NCBI GenBank assembly: GCA_963810915.1
Contig: CAWEPH010000001.1
Span: forward strand, 718,860-782,859
DNA length: 64,000 bases
Origin: JAOUEA01 sp963810915
GTDB lineage: Bacteria > Actinomycetota > UBA4738 > HRBIN12
Reading direction: 5' to 3'
Below the pieces are notes generated by a model that ran no database searches, was not told the DNA's origin, and saw only the letters and a list, made by a program, of their open reading frames with translations. A program made the translations under genes and the position numbers. Shown here piece after piece: positions 1 to 8,047 of this stretch (its first letter is position 1; each line of letters starts with the position of its first letter).

Positions 1-410
1 CCGACCTTCTTCAGCAGTTCCAAGGCGATGGGGCGGGCCTCGTCGGTCTTCTGCCCCTTCACGATCACCGGCCCCTCCATCACGTTCTGCAGGGCAGTCA
101 TGTGCGGGAAGAGATTGAACTGCTGGAACACCATCCCCGCGTGCAGGCGGAGCTTCCGGATCTGCTCGCGCTTCCCGCGTGTCCGGTGGCCTCCCTCCAT
201 CCGGATCCCGGCCACCTCCACCACCCCGGCCGTGGGGTCTTCCAGGAAGTTGATGCATCGCAGCAGGGTGGACTTCCCCGAGCCCGACCGGCCGAAGATG
301 ACGACGACCTCGCCCCGGTCCACCTCCATGTTGATGCCCTTCAGCACCTCGAGCTCCCCGAAGTACTTGTGGAGGTTCTCGATCTTGACGACGGGCTCGC
401 CGTTCATCAT
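1..410 (-). CDS. Amino-acid ABC transporter ATP-binding protein (GlnQ/HisP type), C-terminus beyond window
   Basis: ATPase subunit that would power uptake of a polar amino acid through the permease encoded just upstream (416-1781). The reading frame starts at ATG 408-410 and is open to base 1, giving about 136 residues. It shows a Walker A motif (GRSGSGKS) near residue 36 and the Q-loop region (VFQQFNLFPH) near residue 90. The signature motif, Walker B and H-loop lie outside the window. The start is 5 nt after the permease stop codon, so the two are co-transcribed and probably translationally coupled. The family match is clear; the substrate cannot be read from this subunit. Confidence 0.93.
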   Translation of the reverse strand, partial: MMNGEPVVKIENLHKYFGELEVLKGINMEVDRGEVVVIFGRSGSGKSTLLRCINFLEDPTAGVVEVAGIRMEGGHRTRGKREQIRKLRLHAGMVFQQFNLFPHMTALQNVMEGPVIVKGQKTDEARPIALELLKKV

Positions 411-415
411 CTGGG

Positions 416-1781
416 TCAAGGGTCCTCCTCCTCGGTCGGAGGGACCACGCCTGGTTGTGCCTCGGGCATCTCGACCATCATGGCGCCGCCGCCGGGGCCA
501 CCCGCGGCCGACCCGGCGAGCCATTTCGTCTTCTGGTCGCCCTTCATGACCGTCGCCGCGCCGCGCTCGTAGCCCTTCGAGACCTTGCGCTCCAGCTTCC
601 GCTGGAAATAGGTGAAGATCGCCGTCAGCCCCCAGTACAACCCGGCCGCGATCAGAAGCGCCTCAAGCTTCTGGAGGTCCTGGTTCCCGACGAGCTGTGC
701 GCGACGGAAGACCTCGGCCTGCGAGATCGTCACCCCGAGGAACGCGACGAGGGCCGTGTCCTTCATCATCGCGATGAACTCGTTGCCGGTGGGCGGGATG
801 ATCACGCGCGTGGCCTGCGGCAGCACCACCCGCCGCATCCGCTGCGCGTAGCTCATGCCGAGGGCGTCCGCCGCCTCGGCCTGGCCGTGGCCCACCGACT
901 GGATCCCGGCCCGGAAGATCTCGGTCATGTACGCGCCGTAGTTCATGCCCAGCCCGATCACGCCGGCCTGGAACGTCGTCAGCGTGAGGATGTTCACGAG
1001 GGAGTTCCGGCCGAGGTTGAAGCCGATCTGCGGCAGGGCGAGGTAGATCAGGAACAGCTGCACGATGAGCGGAGTGCCGCGGAAGAACGACGTGTAGAAC
1101 CCCGAGAGCCCGAACGCGACGGGATTCTTGGACAGGCGCCCCAGCGCCCCGAAGAGCGCCAGGATCACCGCCAGCATGATCGCGAACACGGCCAGGAGGA
1201 TCGTGTACTCGAGACCCTTGGCGATGTAGGACCAGTTCGCCTTGATCCACGTCGTGTCTCAGCTGGAACAGCACCAGGATCACCGCGATGAGGAGGAAGA
1301 TCGCGGCCCACACGAGCCCCACCTTGAACCGGAAGGAGATCCCCGCGCTCGTGAGGGCCATGGCCTCCGGACGTCCGGCGGCGCGACGGCCCAGGAGGAG
1401 CAACACGACCTCGGCCACGCCGAAGCCGACGACGACGTACCCCTGGAGCGGGTCGTTGAGCCCCGACATGGCGAAGAGCGCTCCGGAGACACCGATCGCC
1501 ACCACGAGCGCGACCCACCATCCCCATGCGTACCTCGAGTAGAGCGCGACGCCCGCCCCCAGGCACAGGAAGCACGCCAGGGCGAAGATCGCGATCTTCC
1601 CGGGTGCGATGTCGACCTTCGACGAGAAGATGATCACGGGCAGGAAGACCAGCCCGATCCCACCCTCGGCGAGCAGGACCCACGCCGCGAGCAGCTCGAA
1701 GATGCTCCCCCGCGGGATCTCCACCTTCGACGCACGGGGGCCGGCTACGCCGGCCCCCGTCGCCTGGATCGCTTCGCTCAC
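416..1781 (-). CDS. Amino-acid ABC transporter permease (HisM type) with N-terminal membrane extension; apparent frameshift near 1260
   Basis: Inner-membrane channel subunit of the same transporter as the ATPase at 1-410 and the binding protein at 1803-2771. The C-terminal 270 residues are a typical HisM/GlnP permease, with the region FFRGTPLIVQLFLIYLALP and the EAA loop around AEAADALGMSYAQRMRRVVLPQ. About 170 residues with four or more hydrophobic segments precede it, an extension beyond the usual 220-residue subunit. The two parts lie in different frames: after ...ILVLFQL the sequence must skip one base near 1260 to continue DTTWIKANWSYIAKG. A stop codon lies just before that point in the second frame and no start follows it, so two separate genes are unlikely. 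The first start is GTG 1779-1781; GTG at 1724, beyond a hairpin at 1734-1760, is an alternative. Confidence 0.82.
1734..1760. repeat. Perfect 12-bp hairpin at the start of the permease gene
   Basis: ACGGGGGCCGGC and its exact complement are separated by a 3-nt loop. It falls between the binding-protein stop (1803) and most of the permease coding sequence, inside the first 16 codons if GTG 1781 is the start. Hairpins between binding-protein and permease genes commonly lower downstream expression. If the true start is GTG 1724, this hairpin is wholly intercistronic. Confidence 0.6.
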
Positions 1782-1802
1782 GGCATGGTCCCCCGGAGCG
1801 GG

Positions 1803-2771
1803 TCAGGCGCTGGCGCTGGCGCTCGCCGAACCACCCGAGCCCGCGGACGCGGTGGTGAGGTCGGTGCCGTACCACTTCTCCGAGAGCGCCGTCAGGAACC
1901 CGTCGGCGTGCATGTCGTCGATGATCTTGCTCACGGCCGCCACCAGCTCGGCGTTGGGCACCGGGTCCTTCTTGTCCATCGCGACCGACAGCGGCTCGAA
2001 GTAGAGCGGGTCGCCGACACCCTTCACCGCACCGCCGCTGTTCACGTAGTCCTGGATGGTCGGCGTGGCCGTGATGGCCGCGTCACACCGCACGCCGTCA
2101 CCCAGCGCGAGCTGGTCGAGGGCGTCCGTGTCGGTGTTGAACGTGACGATCGTGGGGTTGTCGACCTGGAACTCGAAGGGCGGGGCGGTCGCGCCGAGGA
2201 CCAGCTTCTGCGAGAGGTAGTCCTCGTAGGTGGTCGAGGAGCCCACGCAGACCTTCTTGCCGGAGAGATCGGCGGGGCCGGTGATCGACGTGTTCGAGCT
2301 GTTCACCGCGATGCCCGCCGGGGTGTAGTAGTAGGACGGTGTGAAATAGAACAGCTTCTCGCGCGGCACGGTGTCGGTCATCGAACCCACGTTGATGTCC
2401 CAGCGGTTGGACCACGATCCGGCCGTGACCGTGTCCCAGTCCTGGTGGTTGATGTCGGCGGCGCCACCGTAGAGGCGGTTCGCGATCTCGTTCGCGACGT
2501 CGACGTCGAAGCCCTTCCACTCGTTGGTCTTCACGTCGAACCAGGACTGTGGCTTGTACTTCTGGTCGGTGGCGACGCGCAGATCCTTCTCGGCGCAGAT
2601 CGTGGCGAGCGCGTCATTGGACGTGGTGTCGACGGTGCTGCAGACCGTGTTCGCGGCCGGGGCGGCCGACGTCGCGTCACCGCCGCTGTTCGAGTCGTTG
2701 GAGCACGCTGCCCCCACGAGGGCCAGGACGGCCGCGGCGGCGAGCACCCCCTTGATCCGTAGTGTGCGCAT
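1803..2771 (-). CDS. Amino-acid ABC transporter substrate-binding lipoprotein (SBP family 3)
   Basis: Extracytoplasmic receptor that delivers a polar amino acid to the neighbouring permease and ATPase. It has 322 residues. The N-terminus is a lipoprotein signal: charged MRTLRIK, a hydrophobic stretch, and LVGAAC with the lipidated Cys at residue 23. A short Ser/Gly/Asn-rich linker follows, then the type 2 periplasmic-binding fold, with recognisable stretches KGFDVDVANEIANRLYG, VGSMTDTVPREKLFYF and a C-terminal LSEKWYG. It is the first gene of its operon, with its own promoter at 2829-2857. Ligand specificity (glutamine, glutamate or another polar amino acid) cannot be read from sequence alone. 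Confidence 0.93.
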   Translation of the reverse strand: MRTLRIKGVLAAAAVLALVGAACSNDSNSGGDATSAAPAANTVCSTVDTTSNDALATICAEKDLRVATDQKYKPQSWFDVKTNEWKGFDVDVANEIANRLYGGAADINHQDWDTVTAGSWSNRWDINVGSMTDTVPREKLFYFTPSYYYTPAGIAVNSSNTSITGPADLSGKKVCVGSSTTYEDYLSQKLVLGATAPPFEFQVDNPTIVTFNTDTDALDQLALGDGVRCDAAITATPTIQDYVNSGGAVKGVGDPLYFEPLSVAMDKKDPVPNAELVAAVSKIIDDMHADGFLTALSEKWYGTDLTTASAGSGGSASASASA

Positions 2772-2828
2772 GGAGATGCGTCCTTCCTATCGTGGGGAGC
2801 CACGGGCGCGCCCCCTCCCGTCGGGGGG

Positions 2829-2857
2829 ACTATAGGCCGCCGGGAGGGGCCGGGCAA
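2829..2857 (-). promoter_or_regulatory. Sigma70-type promoter of the polar amino-acid transporter operon
   Basis: On the minus strand TTGCCC (2852-2857) and TATAGT (2829-2834) are separated by exactly 17 bp. The predicted start site is about 50 nt upstream of the ATG at 2771, with AGGAAGGA as a possible ribosome binding site in the leader. Confidence 0.7.
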
Positions 2858-2914
2858 TGCAGGTGCCCCGGCGGCGTCCACCGGCCCCGGCCGGCCGCTA
2901 CCCTAGGGACCCGC

Positions 2915-2998
2915 GCCGGGATGGCGGAACTGGCAGACGCGCGGGACTCAAAATCCCGTGAGCTTCGGCTCGTGAGGGTTCGACCCCCTCTCCCGGCA
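2915..2998 (+). tRNA. tRNA-Leu (anticodon CAA)
   Basis: All tRNA elements are present. The acceptor stem GCCGGGA pairs with TCCCGGC, followed by discriminator A at 2998. The anticodon stem CGGGA/TCCCG encloses loop CTCAAAA, giving anticodon CAA, which reads UUG. There is a long class II variable arm (GAGCTTCGGCTC) and a T-arm GAGGG-TTCGACC-CCCTC. The CCA end is not encoded. It is divergent from the transporter operon and borders the accessory block that follows. Confidence 0.96.
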
Positions 2999-3310
2999 CG
3001 CGGTCCGCCTGTGAGGACGCGCGAGCGCTCGATCGTTCTCCTGCCGGTGACCGACCTGGGGATCACCTTTGGAGGGCGAAGGTGCAACAATCAGGTCGTC
3101 CCCCGGGGAGCCCAGGGTCCCGTGGCTCCCCCTGTAGAGGTACCAGCGTGGTCGAGACCCGGCCCTGAAGACGAACCCCGGGGGAACATCTTGGTGGAGA
3201 TCGCGGCCATCGAGCTCCGGACCCCTTCGACCGTGCGGGCGTCCGATCGGGGCGGCGGCATGCTTTACAGTCCCGAGTCATAGCGGACTTCGTGATCGAA
3301 CGATGGGACC
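2999..3310. other. Intergenic stretch with no gene recognised
   Basis: This 312-bp stretch lies between tRNA-Leu and the cupin gene. Open frames here show no recognisable protein. A possible -10 (TTTACAGT, near 3265) lies upstream of the cupin. No copy of the tRNA 3' end, insertion-sequence end or clear terminator was seen. Confidence 0.5.
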
Positions 3311-3616
3311 TTGCTCCGGATCCGGGTGACCAGGCTCCCGCCCAATGTCCACCACGGATCGGAGGAAGCGTTCTGTGTCTTGTCGGGCCACCTCGACGTG
3401 CGATACGGCACCGAGACGCGACGGCTGACCGAAGGTGACTATCTCGTGATCCCGGCGGGCACGGTGCATACGTTCGCGACCGTGGGGGACCAACCGGCGC
3501 GGATCCTCGTCGTGATGTCTCCTGAAGTGCACGCGCTGATCGCCGCGCTCCATGCCGCGTCGTCGCCCGAAGAGCGCGACGCCGCGTGGGTGCGTCACAA
3601 CTCGGCCTTGGCCTAG
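3311..3616 (+). CDS. Small cupin-domain protein, probably shortened at the N-terminus
   Basis: A single cupin beta-barrel of 101 residues. Motif 1 is visible as NVHHGSEEAFCVLSG, with the metal-binding His pair and Glu. Motif 2 is GDYLVIPAGTVHTFA, with the PxG and final His. Such proteins bind a metal and act as small enzymes, sensors or isomerases; the substrate is unknown. The frame opens with TTG at 3311 just after an in-frame TGA at 3293, and the first strands expected before motif 1 are short. The start may therefore be wrong, or an upstream base error may hide the N-terminus. It lies in the accessory block after tRNA-Leu. Confidence 0.72.
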   Translation: MLRIRVTRLPPNVHHGSEEAFCVLSGHLDVRYGTETRRLTEGDYLVIPAGTVHTFATVGDQPARILVVMSPEVHALIAALHAASSPEERDAAWVRHNSALA

Positions 3617-3833
3617 CTCCGTCGGCGTCCGACGACGGAGACCGCTGCGCGACCGCCTCAGCCTGTGGTCTCGTCACACCCGCGTATGTCGGATCCAACG
3701 GCGCTGGGATCGAGGCCGTCTCGAACAGCAGCGTTGGCCCCCGTGATCCAGCGCAGGCCACACATCAGCCAGATACGCTGACCTGGTGGAGCAGCGGGTC
3801 TTACCGGCGGCCCCGGAGGCATACAGTGTCTGG

Positions 3834-4628
3834 ATGAGCGACGGCTCTCTCGCCGAGCACTACGGCACGGGGTACGAGCAGGATCGGCTGGGTAAGGGAA
3901 CGTCTGCCATCGAGTTCGCCCGAACGAAGGAACTCCTGCAGCGGTTCCTGCCTCCGCCTCCCGCGATCGTACTCGACGTCGGTGGAGGTCCCGGTGCATA
4001 TGCATCGTGGTTGGCTGATCTCGGGTATCGCGTTCACCTCATCGACGCCGTGGCTCTTCACGTCGAGCAGGCGACGACGGCGTCCGCAGGCCGGTTCACG
4101 ACGGCACTCGGCGACGCTCGTGATCTCCCGGAGGGCGACTCGTCGTGCGACGCCGTCTTGATGCTCGGACCGCTCTACCACCTTACGGATCGCAGGGACC
4201 GCATCCGCGCGCTGGAGGAAGGAAGGCGCGTGCTCACGCCGCGTGGCGTCCTGGCGGCGGCTGGGATCAGCCGGTTCGCATCCCTTCTCGACGGGCTGGT
4301 CAGTGGTTGGCTTGGGGAGCCTTCGTTCGACGCCATCGTCGAGCGCGCTCTTGCGGAGGGACAGCATCGGAACCCCACGGATCGAGATGAGTGGTTCACG
4401 ACGGCGTACTTCCATCGTCCAGAAGAGCTTCGGGACGAAGTCGAGGAGGCGGGGCTCGAGTTCGACGCCCTTTTCGGTGTCGAGGGGCCAGGCTGGCTAC
4501 TTCAAGAGAAGGTCGACGAACCGAGTGTCCGCGAGCAGGTCATGCGCGTCGCCGCGACCGTCGAAGAGGAGCCGACGATCCTAGGTGTGAGCGCGCATCT
4601 ATTGGTGCTGGCTCGGACGCCCGACTAA
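3834..4628 (+). CDS. Class I SAM-dependent methyltransferase
   Basis: Rossmann-fold methyltransferase of about 264 residues. The SAM-binding glycine motif is VLDVGGGPGAYASWLADLGY, followed by an acidic strand end (VHLIDAV) and the region DAVLMLGPLYHLTDRRDRI, typical of small-molecule or ubiquinone-type methyltransferases. The methylated substrate is unknown. Start: ATG at 3834 is preferred because TACAGT sits six bases upstream, where a -10 for a leaderless mRNA would be. GTG at 3786 in the same frame would add 16 residues but has no ribosome binding site. It faces the minus-strand gene at 4757 tail to tail. Confidence 0.82.
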   Translation: MSDGSLAEHYGTGYEQDRLGKGTSAIEFARTKELLQRFLPPPPAIVLDVGGGPGAYASWLADLGYRVHLIDAVALHVEQATTASAGRFTTALGDARDLPEGDSSCDAVLMLGPLYHLTDRRDRIRALEEGRRVLTPRGVLAAAGISRFASLLDGLVSGWLGEPSFDAIVERALAEGQHRNPTDRDEWFTTAYFHRPEELRDEVEEAGLEFDALFGVEGPGWLLQEKVDEPSVREQVMRVAATVEEEPTILGVSAHLLVLARTPD

Positions 4629-4673
4629 CGCCGATTAGCCACGTGGCGCGGGTGACACTGTGGCTGAGGGGTG

Positions 4674-4702
4674 TGTCGCGAAGATGGATGTCATCTGCGA
4701 CA
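4674..4702. repeat. Interrupted inverted repeat between convergent genes
   Basis: TGTCGC ... GATG, a short loop, CATC ... GCGACA forms an imperfect hairpin downstream of the methyltransferase and downstream of the convergent membrane-protein gene. It may act as a bidirectional terminator, although there is no T-run, or be a leftover insertion-sequence end. No transposase is nearby. Confidence 0.4.
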
Positions 4703-4756
4703 TCCCTGAGACCGCGCAGGACCGTCACCCGGCGACCCGGCCCCAGCACATGAGGG

Positions 4757-5707
4757 TCAGCGTTTGGCCCGGAACCCGGACGCGATCGCGACGCCGGCGA
4801 GCGCGGCCGCTTCGAACTGGACCCAGATCGCGTCGAACCAGTAGTTCCCCCCCAACGCGCCCGGCCCTCCGTGACGCTCGAGGAACGCCCACCAGAAATG
4901 GACGAGCGGCACGAGCGCCACGGCGGCCAGCAGGAGTCTGCTCGGCAAGAAACGGAGCCTCGCGAACGGCAACCCGGTCGCGAGCCCGAACAGGAGGCCG
5001 GCGGCGACGGCCGCGACGGCCCACGCGAGCAACGACCAGCCGTCGTACTGGAATCCGGTGGTGACGCGATCGCTCGTCATCTCGGCACCCTGCACGAAGG
5101 CGGCGCGCTGCACGAAGGCGGCGCGGAATCGATCCGCCGCGAACCACAACGCGCCGAAGGCGAGCGCCGCGAGCACTGCTCGCACGAGGAGACGGAACCA
5201 CAGGGCCTGGACGACCGTGCCGCCGGTCGCGCGAGCAGGAGCGGGATCGGTCGCGGGATGGCGGGCTCCGGCCACGAAGGCCGATCCAACGGCGACCCCC
5301 GCCAGCGCGGCCGTCGGGATCAGGATCTCCCCTCCGTCGAACCAATACAGCCGTCCCGCCACGTGACCGCCGAAGTAGATCCACCATTCATGCGCGGTAG
5401 GGACGAGCGCCACGGCGGCCAGAGCGAGTCGGCTCGGCAAGAAGCGGATCCTAGCGAAGGGGAGCCAGGTCGCGAGCCCGAACAGGAGACCACCGACGAC
5501 CGTCGCCGCGACCCAGGAAAACCACAACGCGCCGTCGGATCGGAGGGTCTCCGCGCGCTGGAAGAAGAACGCGAGGTAGCGATCCGCACCGAGCCACAAC
5601 GCGCCGAAGGCGAGGAGGGCGAACGCGGCACGCACGAGGAAGCGGAACCAGCGCTCATCGACGAGCGAGTCGCCCGAACCTCGAGCTGGGACCGCTTGGG
5701 TGCCCAT
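4757..5707 (-). CDS. Membrane protein of unknown function with two tandem copies of the same domain
   Basis: About 316 residues built from an internal duplication. Residues about 20-150 and 165-316 each begin with WFRFLVRA / WFRLLVRA, continue with FGALW, and share LLFGLAT-LPFAR-RFLPSRL-LAAVALVP. Each copy has about four hydrophobic segments and Trp-rich loops (WWIYFGGH and WWAFLERH), giving about eight membrane spans. I recognise no family. ATG 5707 is preferred because GGAGG lies about seven bases upstream; in-frame GTG at 5725 would add six residues. A short DNA duplication sits inside the second copy (5090-5125). Confidence 0.75.
   Translation of the reverse strand: MGTQAVPARGSGDSLVDERWFRFLVRAAFALLAFGALWLGADRYLAFFFQRAETLRSDGALWFSWVAATVVGGLLFGLATWLPFARIRFLPSRLALAAVALVPTAHEWWIYFGGHVAGRLYWFDGGEILIPTAALAGVAVGSAFVAGARHPATDPAPARATGGTVVQALWFRLLVRAVLAALAFGALWFAADRFRAAFVQRAAFVQGAEMTSDRVTTGFQYDGWSLLAWAVAAVAAGLLFGLATGLPFARLRFLPSRLLLAAVALVPLVHFWWAFLERHGGPGALGGNYWFDAIWVQFEAAALAGVAIASGFRAKR
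5090..5125. repeat. Tandem 18-bp direct repeat inside the duplicated membrane-protein gene
   Basis: CTGCACGAAGGCGGCGCG occurs twice head to tail (5090-5107 and 5108-5125). It encodes AFVQRA-AFVQGA in the second domain, which lengthens one loop by six residues relative to the first domain. This is a recent slippage duplication or a genuine insertion. Confidence 0.8.
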
Positions 5708-5768
5708 CGACCCCACCTCCATCACGGAGCCTATCCCCGTCGTGGAGGCTCCGCTCTCGGCGGTCTTC

Positions 5769-6317
5769 CTATCCGCCGTAGCAGACGAGTGGGGTGATCT
5801 CCTCCACGCTCGACAGGTGGTCGCCGTTGTCCATGTCCGCCCTGTCGGAGCCAGCGCCGCCGTTCACCCGATCGCCGGGGTGACCGTCCATCGCGTGGAG
5901 ACAACCGTCATCGCCCCCCATCCCGAAGAGCCGGTCTCGGTTCTGGTCCCCGCGGAGGTCGTCGTTACCCGGCCCGCCGTAGAGCACGTCGCGGCCCTGG
6001 CCTCCGTAGACGATGTCCGAACCGGGACCACCTCGGACGACATCGGCACCGCCTGCCGCTTGGACGATGTCGCTCTGGCCCGGGCCGGCGTAGATGATGT
6101 CGTTCCCGCCCCGGCCGTTGATCTGATCGCTCCCGGCGTAGCCGCAGATGACGTCGGGACCCGGCGTGCCGGTCAACCGGTCATCGTGCGCCGTACCCGG
6201 GACGGTGCATGCCGGTCTCGCCCTCGCGGTGTCGGCTCGGGCGAGGGGTGTCGCCGCCGGCAGCACGAAGCCCACGGCGCTCACGAGGACCCCCGCAATC
6301 AGGTTCCTGAGTCGCAT
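5769..6317 (-). CDS. Small secreted protein with RTX-type calcium-binding repeats
   Basis: 182 residues. An N-terminal signal peptide (MRLRNLIAGVLVSAVGFVLP) has a likely cleavage after ARA near residue 28. Residues about 45-165 are GGxGxDxhx nonapeptide repeats such as GYAGSDQI, GRGGNDII, GGPGSDIVY and GGPGNDDL, which fold into a calcium-binding beta-roll outside the cell. There is no enzymatic domain, and the protein is far shorter than RTX toxins, so it is an isolated beta-roll. Three Cys residues (near 37, 58 and 139) and one close to the C-terminus could form disulfides. The ATG at 6317 is preceded by AAGGGGGG. Role unknown; surface or matrix function is inference. Confidence 0.82.
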   Translation of the reverse strand: MRLRNLIAGVLVSAVGFVLPAATPLARADTARARPACTVPGTAHDDRLTGTPGPDVICGYAGSDQINGRGGNDIIYAGPGQSDIVQAAGGADVVRGGPGSDIVYGGQGRDVLYGGPGNDDLRGDQNRDRLFGMGGDDGCLHAMDGHPGDRVNGGAGSDRADMDNGDHLSSVEEITPLVCYGG

Positions 6318-6365
6318 GGCCGCCCCCCTTCTCTCGTTTCACGGTAGGAGCGCCCGCTCGACCGG

Positions 6366-7310
6366 TCAAGGCTCCGTGTCACTCGGCGCCCACCCCTCGA
6401 CCGCATCCATGATCGCGGCGGCAACCGCGAGGTCCTCGAACGCCAGGCCAACGCTCACGAACACGGTGACGTCCTCGGGTGTACGCCGGACAGGAGCCCC
6501 GTTCAGCAACTCGTGGAGGTCGGCCTGCACGTGGTCGGCTCCGATCGCACCCTCCTCGATCGGGACGAGGAGGTCGCCCGCCTCGGCCAGCGCCGCCGGC
6601 CGCGTCTCGACGAGGACGCGCGCCCGCTTGACGGCCTCGGTGTCCAGCTCACGCGTGGCGGGCGTGTAGGCGCCCACCGCGTTCACGTGGGCGCCGGCCG
6701 CGAGATCCGTCCCCTGCAGCACGGGCGTGGGGCTCGTCGTGCACGTGCAGATGATGTCCGCCGAGCCGATGTCACGGGATGAGCCGGCCCTCGCCTCGAT
6801 CCCGTCGACCGCGCGGGCCAGCGCCACGGCGTGTGCGCGCGTCGGAGCGATGACGACCACCTCATCGATGGGACGGACGGCGCGCATGGCCTCGATGTGG
6901 GCGCGCGCCTGCACACCCGCGCCGAACACGACGAGCCGGTGCGCGTCGGGATGGGCGAGGTGTCGCGTGGCGAGGGCCGAGACGGCCGCGGTGCGCCGCG
7001 CGGTGAGCTCAGCGCCGTCGAACACGGCAACGGGCTGCTGCGTGCGCGGGTCGAACAGGACGTAGAGCGCGCCGATGAACGGCTCCCCCGCCGCCGGGTT
7101 GTCCGGGGTGAGCGTCACGAGCTTGACGCCGACGCCCGCGGCGCCCCACGCGGGCATCAGCAAGAGCCTCCCCCGATCGGTCTCGAGCACCGTGCGCAAG
7201 GGGGCGTCGGCTGGATCCTCTGCGCGGAAGGAAATCTCGAGTGCGTCCACCAACCCGGAGGGGCCCAGGGCGCCACGGACGGAGGCGGCGTCCAGCATCC
7301 AGACGCCCAT
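6366..7310 (-). CDS. Ornithine cyclodeaminase / mu-crystallin family NAD(P)-dependent enzyme
   Basis: 314 residues, the usual family length. Family features include the N-terminal substrate region (GVGVKLVTLTPDNP, AVFDGAELTARRTAA) and the Rossmann motif VVFGAGVQARAHIEAM near residue 128. Members deaminate ornithine to proline or act as alanine or related imino-acid dehydrogenases, and the family name alone does not decide the substrate. The ATG overlaps the livF stop codon as TGATG, so it is translated with the branched-chain transporter genes. That suggests an imported amino acid as its substrate (inference). Confidence 0.88.
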   Translation of the reverse strand: MGVWMLDAASVRGALGPSGLVDALEISFRAEDPADAPLRTVLETDRGRLLLMPAWGAAGVGVKLVTLTPDNPAAGEPFIGALYVLFDPRTQQPVAVFDGAELTARRTAAVSALATRHLAHPDAHRLVVFGAGVQARAHIEAMRAVRPIDEVVVIAPTRAHAVALARAVDGIEARAGSSRDIGSADIICTCTTSPTPVLQGTDLAAGAHVNAVGAYTPATRELDTEAVKRARVLVETRPAALAEAGDLLVPIEEGAIGADHVQADLHELLNGAPVRRTPEDVTVFVSVGLAFEDLAVAAAIMDAVEGWAPSDTEP

Positions 7311-8047
7311 CAGAGCTCCCCGAGGTACGCCTCTCGCATCAGCGGGTTGGCGAGGAGGTTCGGCGCGGTGTCGGAGAGCACCACCTGGCCGGTCTGGATC
7401 ACGTACCCGCGGTCCGCGATCGAGAGCGCCATGTTGGCGTTCTGCTCGACCACGAACACCGTCTTGCCGAGCGCCCGGATCTCCTTGATGATCTCGAAGA
7501 CCTGCTCGACGAGGACCGGCGCGAGGCCCATCGACGGCTCGTCCATCAGGAGGATCTTGGGGTCCGCCATGAGGGCCCGGCCCATCGCCACCATCTGCTG
7601 CTCGCCACCGGACAGCGTGCCCGCCTTCTGCTTGAGCCGCTCCCGGACCCGCGGGAACACTTCTAACACCTGCTCACGGTCGCGTTTGATCCCGTCCGCG
7701 TCGGATCGCTGATACGCGCCGAGATCGAGGTTCTCGGAGACCGTCATCTCCGCGAACAGCCGACGGTTCTCCGGGACCATCGAGATGCCGCGTCGCACCA
7801 CCTCGGTGGTGCTCAGCCCCGAGACCACCTGTCCGTCGAGGAGCACGTCGCCCTCCGAGGGCTTCACGTACCCGAGGATCGTCTTGAGCGTCGTGGTCTT
7901 CCCGCTCGCGTTCCCGCCTAGGAGGCAGACCATCTCGCCTTCGTGGATCTGCATGTCCACGTTGCGGAGCACCGAGACGAGGCCGTAGTGCGTGCTCACG
8001 TTCCGAAGCTCGAGCACCGTGCGGGGCAACGTCTCGGCTTCGCTCAT
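7310..8047 (-). CDS. livF: Branched-chain amino-acid ABC transporter ATP-binding protein LivF
   Basis: One of two ATPases of the LIV-type importer. 245 residues starting at ATG 8047. Walker A is GGNASGKT (residues about 40-47), the signature is LSGGEQQMVAMGRAL, and Walker B is ILLMDEPSMGLAP. The Met-Gly-Leu after the signature region and the C-terminal NPLMREAYLGE are typical of LivF rather than LivG. Its start overlaps the livG stop by 4 bp (ATGA). Confidence 0.95.
   Translation of the reverse strand: MSEAETLPRTVLELRNVSTHYGLVSVLRNVDMQIHEGEMVCLLGGNASGKTTTLKTILGYVKPSEGDVLLDGQVVSGLSTTEVVRRGISMVPENRRLFAEMTVSENLDLGAYQRSDADGIKRDREQVLEVFPRVRERLKQKAGTLSGGEQQMVAMGRALMADPKILLMDEPSMGLAPVLVEQVFEIIKEIRALGKTVFVVEQNANMALSIADRGYVIQTGQVVLSDTAPNLLANPLMREAYLGEL

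Noticed and set aside
2915..2998. Attachment site within tRNA-Leu
   Set aside because: No second copy of the tRNA 3' end and no integrase was found within the window.
4674..4702. Complete insertion sequence
   Set aside because: Only one short inverted repeat is seen; there is no transposase and no matching distant end.
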